Source: Paenibacillus sp. Root444D2 (GTDB lineage Bacteria; Bacillota; Bacilli; Paenibacillales; NBRC-103111). From it: a stretch of 64,000 nucleotides of DNA. The notes below the pieces were generated by a model. The model had not been told where the DNA came from. It worked only from the letters and a program-made list of their open reading frames with translations, and did no database searches. Shown in pieces: positions 8,125 through 15,304 of the stretch. Every line of letters starts with the position of its first letter. The first letter of the stretch is position 1. Location: NCBI RefSeq assembly GCF_001426375.1, contig NZ_LMEO01000001.1, forward strand, positions 188,840 to 252,839. The letters run 5' to 3'. The position numbers and the translations under genes were made by a program.

Positions 8125-8406
8125 ATGACACTTACACTTACGGGTTGGATGCTCTATTCGATGTGGGTAGTTCTGGGTTTTATGGGGCTTAGCTTTTTAC
8201 TAGGCTTATATAAAGCACTCAAAGCCGGCAGCTTCTCCAGCACTCTGATTCTGACTTATCTGCAAGATATGCTGTTCTATGTTTTCCCTTTATTTTTAAT
8301 TTCCAACATGTTGTCCCTGGATCCAACAGGCTTCGTATTATTAGTTGCTTATTACGTCGGCGCACTTGGACTTGTTCTCAAGTATTTGGCAAATCTTAAA
8401 AAATAA
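8125..8406 (+). CDS. Small membrane protein, unknown function
   Basis: This 93-aa protein has three hydrophobic stretches (about 8-29, 46-62 and 68-88), which suggests three membrane segments with a short basic C-terminus (KYLANLKK). I do not recognise a family. A strong ribosome binding site (GGGGAGGTGAAA) and its own terminator support a real monocistronic gene. The leader holds three hairpins. Confidence 0.75.
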   Translation: MTLTLTGWMLYSMWVVLGFMGLSFLLGLYKALKAGSFSSTLILTYLQDMLFYVFPLFLISNMLSLDPTGFVLLVAYYVGALGLVLKYLANLKK

Positions 8407-8460
8407 AATGTATCCGCATTCAAAGAATGCTATTATATGAGCTCATTAGAACGTTAGAGC

Positions 8461-8493
8461 AAAAAGGCCGCCGGCTTGTAACGGTGGCTTTTT
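8461..8493 (+). terminator. Terminator after small membrane protein gene
   Basis: AAAAAGGCCGCCG pairs with CGGTGGCTTTTT (one bulge and one wobble pair), and a T run follows on the plus strand. Confidence 0.85.
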
Positions 8494-8518
8494 CATTTGG
8501 AGCACCTATTCATAATAA

Positions 8519-8546
8519 AAGCAGTTTGCACCCTGGCAAACTGCTT
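8519..8546 (-). terminator. Terminator after DUF3892 gene
   Basis: This is a perfect 11-bp stem, AAGCAGTTTGC/GCAAACTGCTT, followed by TTTTATT on the minus strand. Confidence 0.88.
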
Positions 8547-8558
8547 CACATCATCTTT

Positions 8559-9221
8559 TTAAAATCGAGGTAGATTAGATAAATTGTTGCTTGGATCGCC
8601 ATCCGGATAAGATCTGAGCGTCTTTTGACCTTCACGATTCTTGCCCGTATTCACATCTTCAATCAATCCTGCTTCTGTCATGGCAATGGCGTTAGCAATA
8701 TCAACCACCCTGCCATCTTGGAATTGAACCGCACTGATGCCGCCATCTCCATAATGGACGGATTGAATAATAGCTTTATTGGGGTCTATCGTGTGTGGAC
8801 CTGCACCATACTGCGTTCCATCCCGCATAAATGTGCCATACTGGGTTGGTTGGCCATTCGCACCATAGCCGGTATATCCCCCTTGAAAGCCTACATTTCT
8901 CGCATCTGCATGGTTAATTCCCGTGTTACGCTGACCATATTCGGCATTCATGTTGCCCGATGAACCTGGAACTGGCATTCCGCCTTGGGAAGTCTGAGTT
9001 CCATTGTTACGAGCTTGGGGAATAAATGACTGCTGCCCATATTGTCCGGATTGTTGGTACATTTGTGCGTTTGGAATCGGTTGACCATTCCATGCGTAAT
9101 TCCCATTATGGACTGGTTCGACCGCATTACTGTAACTTTGAGAAGGTTCAAGCTGTGTATTCGTCGTACCGTACGGTTGATTCTGCATCATCGGTTGTTG
9201 TCCACGTCGGCGTCGCGCCAT
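8559..9221 (-). CDS. Low-complexity N-terminus plus DUF3892 domain protein
   Basis: This 220-aa protein starts MARRRRGQQ and continues with about 115 residues rich in Gln, Asn, Gly and Tyr (repeats such as YGQ, GQP and NAQ) that are probably disordered. Residues about 150-215 form a DUF3892-like domain (IIQSVHYGDGGISAVQF, VVDIANAIAMTEAGLIEDV, GKNREGQKTLRSYPDG). DUF3892 proteins are small and uncharacterised and common in spore formers. ATG 9221 is used because AAAGGAG precedes it by ten bases. The gene stands alone, with a terminator after it. A surface or spore-layer role is only a guess. Confidence 0.8.
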   Translation of the reverse strand: MARRRRGQQPMMQNQPYGTTNTQLEPSQSYSNAVEPVHNGNYAWNGQPIPNAQMYQQSGQYGQQSFIPQARNNGTQTSQGGMPVPGSSGNMNAEYGQRNTGINHADARNVGFQGGYTGYGANGQPTQYGTFMRDGTQYGAGPHTIDPNKAIIQSVHYGDGGISAVQFQDGRVVDIANAIAMTEAGLIEDVNTGKNREGQKTLRSYPDGDPSNNLSNLPRF

Positions 9222-9307
9222 AGATATCAGCTCCTTTGTTAATTCTATAAAGCGGCTTCCACCTATAGCATGCGTCACCTATATGCAGCTTATCCCTTTT
9301 AACCCAA

Positions 9308-10153
9308 TTAACGCCGAAGCCCCATCATATTGCCAGAGGCGTATCGTCTGAGTCCTGTGTAGAACAAATAAATGCTTCCCAAGCAAAGTAAGCCAGTTAC
9401 AGCAATGGCACCTGATATAAATGGAATGTCCGCCTGACGTAACAACCCAATGGGTAAATAACTGATGAACCCTGCAGGCAGCACAGTAAACAGTACGACT
9501 TTGCCTAGCCCACGAAATATGCTCGTTGGATACGTGGTGAATGTCAGGAGCCCATTATATAGCTGAAAACTCAGCCCATCCGAACTCCCTAACCAGAACA
9601 CAGGACAGTTCACAATGATCGTGAAAAATAAGAAAATCAGCGTCGATAAAAGCATCGCTAGACCAAATTTGATGAAGCCTATCATTGATTTATCACCAAA
9701 TGCTACGTAAATAATAAGTGCGAATAAGACGTCCCCAATTGCACTTACCGACATGCGGCTGATGAGAACATGAAGAAGCACTGGCTTAGGCTGCGTTAAA
9801 TAAATATCAAGCTGTCCGGTTGCGATCAGATTTGAAATTCGCATTGCGTTACCGAAAAACGTAGCCATAACACCAAAGCCACCAGCTGCTATAGCCCATA
9901 ACATCATCACATCCTGCAGCTCCCATCCATTCAATACAGGAAAGCGGCCAAAATAAAGTCCCCAGAACACAATCCACACTACATTATTGATAATCATCAT
10001 TCCTGCCGTGAGAAAGAAGCTCATCCGAAACTCCATGGCGCCAGCAAGATTAAGTTTCCAGCATTGCCAGACGAATCGAACTAAACGCCTGAATTTACCT
10101 GGCTGATCAAATTCACTAATGGGTGTCAAATTGCAGCTATCCACCATTAACAT
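9308..10153 (-). CDS. ABC-2 type exporter permease (second subunit)
   Basis: This 281-aa integral membrane protein has about six hydrophobic segments. It resembles the ABC2_membrane_6 (DUF990) family: MEFRMSFFLTAGMMIINNVVWIVFWG, then LWAIAAGGFG, GQLDIYLTQPKPVLLHVLISRM, and a final GLRRYASGN. It pairs with the neighbouring permease and ATPase to form a predicted exporter. It overlaps the upstream permease by 17 nt, so it is the last gene of the operon. ATG 10153 is used; the GGAG upstream is somewhat distant, and ATG 10147 is an alternative. The substrate is unknown. Confidence 0.88.
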   Translation of the reverse strand: MLMVDSCNLTPISEFDQPGKFRRLVRFVWQCWKLNLAGAMEFRMSFFLTAGMMIINNVVWIVFWGLYFGRFPVLNGWELQDVMMLWAIAAGGFGVMATFFGNAMRISNLIATGQLDIYLTQPKPVLLHVLISRMSVSAIGDVLFALIIYVAFGDKSMIGFIKFGLAMLLSTLIFLFFTIIVNCPVFWLGSSDGLSFQLYNGLLTFTTYPTSIFRGLGKVVLFTVLPAGFISYLPIGLLRQADIPFISGAIAVTGLLCLGSIYLFYTGLRRYASGNMMGLRR

Positions 10154-10940
10154 TGAGCTTTTTCACTCCTTTTCTATAGACCAATGAGACAATTATGCCA
10201 ATGATAACAACCCATAACAGCTGTGTGCCGATCATGATTGGTAGTTGAACTGCATCATAGGTCACTGCTGTCTTGGCCGGGATGTAGACAATAGCTTGAA
10301 ACGGCAGCCATCGTCCTATCCGCTGCAGTATGTCTGGAAATAACTCTAGAGGCATTAACATGCCGCCTATCGTGAATAAAAATTTATTGTATACGAATTC
10401 CAAACCGCGTGTCTCCTCCACCCAGAAAGAGCTTAGCGCTAAAACCATATTCAGCATGAAATTTACCGTGAAACCGAATAATGCCACAATGGGCAACCAT
10501 AGCAAGCCATAACCAAAATCAGGCGGCCCCATAATAAGTAAACCTAACAAACCGCCAAGCGCCGCGTTGACTAGAAACCGAATCGTAGCTTCGCTCATAT
10601 ACTCAACATAGTGAAAGGCGACAAAATTGACAGGACGGACAAATTTGAACACGATTTCCCCGGTTTTCACTTCTTCCTCTACGCGTGAGCAGAGACTAGG
10701 ACTAGCGAGGATCATCGATTCCGTTATAACGAGATACCACATAATTTGCTTGAAGCTGAAGCCTGCTATGGTTTCCGTTCCCTCGCCGCGAAACGTTGTC
10801 TGCCATAGTTGAAGAAAAATATAAAGAATCAACAGCAGAAACAACGAGCGGATTAGAAAATCGGCCACATAAGCAAGTTGATTGCGAAGTGTGATTTTGC
10901 CGATAAAGGCATATTTAACCGATTTTCTCCAGTTGTTCAT
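10137..10940 (-). CDS. ABC-2 type exporter permease (first subunit)
   Basis: This 267-aa membrane protein is of the same type as its downstream partner: MNNWRKSVKYAFIGKITLRNQLAYVADFLI, then five or six hydrophobic segments, with the VKTGEIVFKFVRPVNF cytoplasmic loop that is typical of these permeases. ATG 10940 has AAGGAGGAGAAAGGAC immediately upstream, inside the end of the ATPase gene (26-nt overlap). Versions extended upstream would read through the ATPase in another frame and are rejected. It acts with the ATPase and the second permease as an exporter. Confidence 0.9.
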   Translation of the reverse strand: MNNWRKSVKYAFIGKITLRNQLAYVADFLIRSLFLLLILYIFLQLWQTTFRGEGTETIAGFSFKQIMWYLVITESMILASPSLCSRVEEEVKTGEIVFKFVRPVNFVAFHYVEYMSEATIRFLVNAALGGLLGLLIMGPPDFGYGLLWLPIVALFGFTVNFMLNMVLALSSFWVEETRGLEFVYNKFLFTIGGMLMPLELFPDILQRIGRWLPFQAIVYIPAKTAVTYDAVQLPIMIGTQLLWVVIIGIIVSLVYRKGVKKLNVNGG

Positions 10941-11934
10941 GTCCTTTCTCCTCCTTACCGAAGTTCCCGTACATACGTGTAATGATGTCCTCCATCGGTG
11001 GATCTTCAACCGTAACGTCAATGATGCGGTGCTCAGCCATGATCTGGGACAGCGCTGCTTCAATTGTTGTTTGACCCATATCAACAGAAAGTGAAATTCT
11101 TACACCACTTCGTTCTAGTACCTTCGCCCCGACAATTTCTATGGCATCCGGCTCCTCTCCCAGTACAAGGCGGACTGTTTTTTGTGTCAAAAACTGCTGC
11201 TTCATCACCTCGACACGGTCATCGAAGACAATCCGACCATGATTAATAACAATCGCCCGGTCACATAGCCTCTCAATATCACCAGCATCATGTGACGTTA
11301 GAAATACAGTGGTTCCTTCTTCACGTTTTAACTCTAGAATAAGCTCGCGTATTCGCTGTTTAACGACAACGTCTAACCCAATCGTAGGTTCATCAAGGAA
11401 CAGCACCTGTGGGCGGTGCATCAAGGAAGCAGCGATCTCACAGCGCATCCTTTCGCCTAGCGAGAGCTTCCTCACTGCCGTATGCAGATAGGGCCCGAGT
11501 TCGAATCTCTCAATGAGATCATCACGACGGCGTACATACTCACTGCGCCGCAGCTCGTAAATACGGCTCATTAGCTCGAAGGTATCGATGGGAGGCAAAT
11601 GATACCAAAGCTGCGACTTTTGCCCGAAGACAGAGCCTACTCGATAGCTCAGCTTCGTCCTCTCCTTCCATGGACAGCAGCCTAGAACTTCAGCCTGACC
11701 TGTTGTAGGATGAAGGATGCCTGTCAGCATCTTAATAGTCGTGGATTTCCCGGCACCATTCGGTCCGAGAAAGGCAAGCGTTTCCCCCTGATCCACGGAG
11801 AACGTTATGTCCTCTACGGCTGATTTATCTATATACTCCGGCTTTAACAGTGCCCGAACACTCGCCATAAAGCCTTCTTCTTTTTTCTTGAGTTGAAAGG
11901 ATTTCCCCAATTGTTCCACACGGATCGATGCCAT
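10915..11934 (-). CDS. ABC-2 exporter ATP-binding protein (NatA-like)
   Basis: This 339-aa ATPase has Walker A (GPNGAGKST, about residue 60), Q-loop (FGQKSQLWYHLPP), signature LSLGERMR, Walker B (VLFLDEPTIGLD), an H-loop (FLTSHDAGDIERL) and a C-terminal extension of about 100 residues, as in drug or ion exporters of the NatA type. The signature lacks the second G of LSGG, as in many relatives of this subfamily. ATG 11934 follows GGAGGG by seven bases. It is the first of three overlapping genes and lies directly behind a ykkC-type riboswitch with a terminator, so expression is probably ligand-controlled. NatA-type transporters are, from memory, among genes found behind ykkC subtype-2 RNAs. Confidence 0.92.
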   Translation of the reverse strand: MASIRVEQLGKSFQLKKKEEGFMASVRALLKPEYIDKSAVEDITFSVDQGETLAFLGPNGAGKSTTIKMLTGILHPTTGQAEVLGCCPWKERTKLSYRVGSVFGQKSQLWYHLPPIDTFELMSRIYELRRSEYVRRRDDLIERFELGPYLHTAVRKLSLGERMRCEIAASLMHRPQVLFLDEPTIGLDVVVKQRIRELILELKREEGTTVFLTSHDAGDIERLCDRAIVINHGRIVFDDRVEVMKQQFLTQKTVRLVLGEEPDAIEIVGAKVLERSGVRISLSVDMGQTTIEAALSQIMAEHRIIDVTVEDPPMEDIITRMYGNFGKEEKGHEQLEKIG

Positions 11935-11966
11935 CTCTATTCCCTCCACTTTTTATTTCGGTAAAG

Positions 11967-12023
11967 CAAAAAAGACCTCAGTCCGTTTCGCCTAAACAGG
12001 CGGAACTTTCCGAAGGTCTTTTA
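11967..12023 (-). terminator. Terminator of the ykkC riboswitch expression platform
   Basis: On the minus strand AAAGACCT (near 12022) pairs with AGGTCTTT (near 11972), enclosing a TTCCGCC/GGCG inner stem, followed by six T. The 5' arm overlaps the conserved AAAAGACC end of the aptamer, so ligand binding should prevent terminator formation. Confidence 0.8.
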
Positions 12024-12113
12024 TCCCTTACGGTGTAACACGTCATTTATCCGTGTCGGCTTCGCTCGGTTCGCCACCTTGGTAGGTTCGGATCCCTAGA
12101 AGCCCTTCCGTTT
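12008..12113 (-). ncRNA. ykkC-family riboswitch (subtype 2-like)
   Basis: Reading the minus strand, the conserved ykkC blocks occur in order: GGCTT-CTAGGGATCCG, a small P2 hairpin (CCTACC/GGTGG), ACCGAGCG, the closing GAAGCC of P1, a P3 hairpin (ACACG/CGTGT), then ACACCGTAAGGGATAAAAG. These match the PRPP/ppGpp-type members of ykkC (ACCGAGCG; ACACC-TAGGGACAAAAG) better than the guanidine-I type, but the ligand cannot be settled by eye. It sits in the leader of the ABC-2 exporter operon, with a terminator attached. Confidence 0.82.
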
Positions 12114-12122
12114 ATTTTCCAC

Positions 12123-12152
12123 ATATTAACACATGATGTCATGTACAGACAA
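12123..12152 (-). promoter_or_regulatory. Candidate sigma-A promoter for riboswitch-exporter operon
   Basis: On the minus strand TTGTCT (12147-12152) and TAATAT (12123-12128) are 18 bases apart and lie just upstream of the aptamer, as needed for it to be transcribed. Confidence 0.45.
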
Positions 12153-12177
12153 TACTTTTTTTGCGACCCATCCAAGC

Positions 12178-12210
12178 AAAAAAAGCCTGTTGCAGGTGCA
12201 CAGACTTTTT
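12178..12210 (-). terminator. Terminator after Gln/Ser-rich protein gene
   Basis: On the minus strand AAAAAGTCTGT and ACAGGCTTTTT form an 11-bp stem (one wobble pair), followed by a T run. Confidence 0.85.
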
Positions 12211-12232
12211 ACGCTAACTCACAGACGTTACA

Positions 12233-12568
12233 TTATTGGGATTGATGAGATTGCGAAGATTGTTGAGAGTCCTGAGATTGTTGAGATTGTTGGGATTGTT
12301 GAGAATGCTGAGATTGTTGGGATTGCTGCGATTCTTGTGTCGTTTGTAATTCTTGTTTTAAATCTTCCGTCTTTTGCTGGGCTTGCTGGATTTGTCCCTG
12401 AAGATCTTGCAGCTGTTGTTCTGCTTCGGACAGTGCAGCTTCAGTCGCCTGTGAATAAATCTCCTGAGCAACTTGCAGCGTTTGTTCAGCAGCTTGCTCA
12501 GCTTTTTGGGCAGCTTCTTTTATTTGCTCAAAACCTTGTTGATTTTGTTGCGGCGTTTGTTGTTGCAT
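12233..12568 (-). CDS. Gln/Ser-rich coiled-coil protein, unknown
   Basis: This 111-aa protein has three parts: a Gln-rich start (MQQQTPQQNQQG), a heptad-like Ala/Glu/Gln coiled coil (about 12-75), and a tail of near-perfect SQQSQQSQ repeats with no hydrophobic residues. I do not recognise a family. ATG 12568 is chosen because a GGGGG tract lies eight bases upstream; the earlier ATG lacks a ribosome binding site. Composition recalls extracellular or spore-surface structural proteins, but there is no signal peptide. The terminator after it supports expression. The opposite strand is also open by chance because of the repeat. Confidence 0.65.
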   Translation of the reverse strand: MQQQTPQQNQQGFEQIKEAAQKAEQAAEQTLQVAQEIYSQATEAALSEAEQQLQDLQGQIQQAQQKTEDLKQELQTTQESQQSQQSQHSQQSQQSQQSQDSQQSSQSHQSQ

Positions 12569-12632
12569 AGAGATACCCCCAGCTGAATTTTTCATACCCG
12601 ATTAATTTTAGTAAATGTTCCTTTTTTTATTC

Positions 12633-13508
12633 CTAATGAATATATTCGCCACCCATCTTCAAAACATCAGACAGCACAGGAGTCGGAATGATAAACTCGA
12701 CAACACCCATATAACCGGGAGACACCTCGTATTTTTGGAAAGAGACAACGAGTTGACCATTCGTATTAATGTAGAAGTTTTGATCTTTCGTGATGGTTTT
12801 GAAGTAGAAATTCAACTCATTAGAAACACCCTCAACCCAATAAATCTTCTGCGGAACCCGCTTCATCTGCTCCTTCATTTGTTCCTTAATGTTTTCACTA
12901 ATAATATGGATATAGTCATCATTTTTAAATAAACTTGGCAAAGTGATCAGCAATTGTTTCTTCTTGTCGATTGTGTCGTATTTAAATGTTGTTGAGGAGG
13001 ACCCAACTGTATTTACCACGTATCTTCCCATGGAAAGGATGTGATCGTTATCGGTTTTAATGACATAACCGCTATCTACACCTAAATGACCGCCGCCATT
13101 TTGCTTCAAACTTTCCATTTCAGAGATGAAATTCGTATATAACCTCTTGCCTTCTTCCAGATATTTATTATTCAGAGTATCTTCTAACGTTTTATTATCC
13201 AAATTCGTGATTACAGGTACTTCTAGATTTGCTTTAAAGGTTCCATCATTGAACTTATATTCTCTAAAAGTTAACACCTTCACAAGGTCGCCAACGAGAG
13301 GCACCTCAGATAAAGCATGGGCTAAAGTAGAATTAGTATTGATACCTGCGACAAATAAGATAGCCGCCGCTGCTACTGCAAATCCCCATTTAATATTGCT
13401 TTTTCTTTTCTTATTTTGCTTAATAGCCTGGTTTACGATAAAATCCAGTTCTTTTGGAATCGGAATATCCATATAGTGTTGTTTCATTTGTTCCATTTTC
13501 TCATTCAT
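12633..13508 (-). CDS. Anti-sigma factor, RsiV-like (DUF3298)
   Basis: This 291-aa protein has an N-terminal cytoplasmic part (about 1-40), one membrane segment (about 41-58, WGFAVAAAAILFVAGI) and a large extracytoplasmic domain. The C-terminal region ends in a DUF3298-like fold (LPSLFKNDDYIHIISENIKEQM... LVVSFQKYEVSPGYMGVVEFIIP), as in RsiV, which in B. subtilis holds SigV and binds lysozyme. An AHA-type signal-peptidase-like site follows the membrane segment, as required for RsiV processing. It starts one base after the sigma gene stop, with AGAGGAGG inside that gene's end. It should sequester the adjacent ECF sigma factor; lysozyme binding is inferred from the family only. Confidence 0.88.
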   Translation of the reverse strand: MNEKMEQMKQHYMDIPIPKELDFIVNQAIKQNKKRKSNIKWGFAVAAAAILFVAGINTNSTLAHALSEVPLVGDLVKVLTFREYKFNDGTFKANLEVPVITNLDNKTLEDTLNNKYLEEGKRLYTNFISEMESLKQNGGGHLGVDSGYVIKTDNDHILSMGRYVVNTVGSSSTTFKYDTIDKKKQLLITLPSLFKNDDYIHIISENIKEQMKEQMKRVPQKIYWVEGVSNELNFYFKTITKDQNFYINTNGQLVVSFQKYEVSPGYMGVVEFIIPTPVLSDVLKMGGEYIH

Positions 13509-13509
13509 T

Positions 13510-14019
13510 TTAGTTGACCTCCTCTAGCTTATCGTCAATCATTTTAATCCGGAGTAATCGGAGGGCTTGATACAATCGTGTCTTAATTGTACTGCTGTTT
13601 TCTTGTAAAACCTCGGCGATTTCATCAATCTTCATATCCTCAAAAAATCTTAGTACGATCACACTTCGATAGATTGTGGGCAAATCATCCAGTGCCCTTT
13701 CCAGATCAATATTGGTATAGGTATCTTCACTGCCTTGAGCATACGATTCCATCGTGATTTCATCAACGACTTGAATTTTCTTATGCTTCCTCAAGAAATC
13801 CAATGACGTATTTACAACAATCCTGTAAAACCAGCTCTTTATGGATGCGGTGTCTTTCAAAGAGCCAGCTGAAGCAAAAGCCTTATGTATGGCGTCCTGA
13901 ACGACATCGAGGGCATCTTCCGAATTTTTCACGTAACTGTAAGCTAATCGATAGACATTTTCTTTATGTTCCGTAATACATGCAATCAGTAATTTTTCTA
14001 GCTTGCCATTCATCGTCAT
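13510..14019 (-). CDS. ECF RNA polymerase sigma factor (SigV-like)
   Basis: This 169-aa protein has region 2 (VYRLAYSYVKNSEDALDVVQDAIHKAF, about 20-45; SIKSWFYRIVVNTSLDFLRK, about 60-80) and region 4 with a helix-turn-helix (LPTIYRSVIVLRFFEDMKIDEIAEVLQ...STIKTRLYQALRLLR). Length is normal for an ECF factor. It is cotranscribed with its anti-sigma gene. Two ATGs, six nt apart, are possible starts; AAAGGAG favours neither strongly. A good ECF-type promoter match lies 57-87 bp upstream, suggesting autoregulation. Confidence 0.93.
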   Translation of the reverse strand: MTMNGKLEKLLIACITEHKENVYRLAYSYVKNSEDALDVVQDAIHKAFASAGSLKDTASIKSWFYRIVVNTSLDFLRKHKKIQVVDEITMESYAQGSEDTYTNIDLERALDDLPTIYRSVIVLRFFEDMKIDEIAEVLQENSSTIKTRLYQALRLLRIKMIDDKLEEVN

Positions 14020-14075
14020 GAGTTTAAAAGACGCTCCTTTTTCTACGCGCGCATAAGATTTGGTCTTGTATGAGC

Positions 14076-14106
14076 TAGGACGTGCGAGTGCGTAGAATAG
14101 TTTGGT
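14076..14106 (-). promoter_or_regulatory. Candidate ECF (SigV-type) autoregulated promoter
   Basis: On the minus strand ACCAAAC (14100-14106) is followed after 17 bases by CGTCCTA (14076-14082), close to the AAC...CGTC pattern of Bacillus ECF promoters. It is correctly placed upstream of the sigma gene. Confidence 0.45.
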
Positions 14107-14218
14107 ACACTAAATAATAGCACAGGGTCGCATACTCCGAATCGACCTTCTTCTACCAATTTCCCTCACCCACTGCTATACTAACAGCAAGAAGAAGCTA
14201 GTGAGGTGACATTTACCT

Positions 14219-15301
14219 ATGAACATCATTAAAGTCAAAGATCGCCTTGAATTAGAAAAAAGAATCCCTACCATGCCGTGGTATATTGAGAAATTCATCA
14301 ATTATAAGCTGCCTGACCTCTCTCCATCGTCTTTACTTGAGTATGTGCGTGATTACGAAATCTTTCTATCCTGGCTGTTGGCCGAAGGATTAAGTTCTGC
14401 TCCCTCTATGAACCAAGTTCCTCTGGAGGATTTGGAGAAATTACATATGGATAGCGTTGACAACTTTCGCATGTTCCTAGCTACTCGTAAAGTTCAGGCT
14501 AATGTGAAAACTACAATTAACCGTAAGCTTTCCGCTTTGCGTTCCTTATTCCATTATTTAAGCCAAATTGCCGAGGATGATAATTTCTACCCGCTTCTGA
14601 AGCGCAATGTGATGGCCAAAGTGGAGATCAAACGATCGCATAGGCCCAAGGACAGTGCTGCTAAGCTCGAGGGTAAGCTGCTTCAAGAAGAGGAAATTGT
14701 TGAGTTTATTGCGTATGTGCAGCATGGCTATGAGCACGATGTAGCTACCAATAAGCAAGCTCTCTACTCCTATGAGTTGAACAAAATAAGAGATACCTGC
14801 ATCATTACACTCATACTAAATTCGGGGCTCCGAGTATCCGAAGTATTCAATCTAAACGTCGATGATATTGACCTTAAGAAGAAGCTTACCTATGTATATC
14901 GCAAAGGTAAGAATGATGACACGTTCAAAACTCCCGTATACTTCCGAAATGAAGCTATTCAAGCTCTAACGGACTATATCAACATCCGCTCAACTCGCTA
15001 TAAGCCGCTCAAAAAGGAAAAAGCCCTCTTCCTTGCCATGGCTAATGGCAAAAAAGAGGGCGAACGTATGACGAAACGGGCTATCCAAGAACTCGTTATC
15101 AAGTACGCTAAGCGCTTCGGCAAGCCCTACTTGTCGGTTCATAAGCTGCGGCACTCGTTCGCCACAGATTACTACTTACAGAATGACTTGTACAAAACTC
15201 AAGAGCAGCTCGGACATGCCTCCCCTGAAACAACGCAAATCTATGCGCATCTCACCGATAAAACAATGTCCGAAGCAATTGATAAACGGCTGGAATCCTG
15301 A
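14219..15301 (+). CDS. xerS: Tyrosine recombinase XerS
   Basis: This 360-aa recombinase matches the XerS type in length and in the long linker between domains. The core-binding domain covers about 20-120 (PWYIEKFINYKLPDLSP is characteristic), and the catalytic domain about 150-350. Active-site residues are Arg in NSGLRVSEVF, Lys in YRKGKNDDTFKTPVY, HKLRH, His in QLGHASPETT and Tyr in QIYAHL. In streptococci XerS alone resolves chromosome dimers at a dif-like site; here the target site is not evident. GAGGTGA precedes the ATG. It is convergent with the aldo-keto reductase, only three bases apart. Confidence 0.88.
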   Translation: MNIIKVKDRLELEKRIPTMPWYIEKFINYKLPDLSPSSLLEYVRDYEIFLSWLLAEGLSSAPSMNQVPLEDLEKLHMDSVDNFRMFLATRKVQANVKTTINRKLSALRSLFHYLSQIAEDDNFYPLLKRNVMAKVEIKRSHRPKDSAAKLEGKLLQEEEIVEFIAYVQHGYEHDVATNKQALYSYELNKIRDTCIITLILNSGLRVSEVFNLNVDDIDLKKKLTYVYRKGKNDDTFKTPVYFRNEAIQALTDYINIRSTRYKPLKKEKALFLAMANGKKEGERMTKRAIQELVIKYAKRFGKPYLSVHKLRHSFATDYYLQNDLYKTQEQLGHASPETTQIYAHLTDKTMSEAIDKRLES

Positions 15302-15304
15302 AGG

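Noticed and set aside
12133-12570. Plus-strand open frame of 145 aa
   Set aside because: It is antisense to the Gln/Ser-rich gene; the repetitive codons remove stops on the other strand. No ribosome binding site.
3932-15301. Prophage or genomic island bounded by two tyrosine recombinases
   Set aside because: Genes between them are ordinary accessory and regulatory genes, with no phage structural, replication or lysis genes and no direct repeats seen at the ends.
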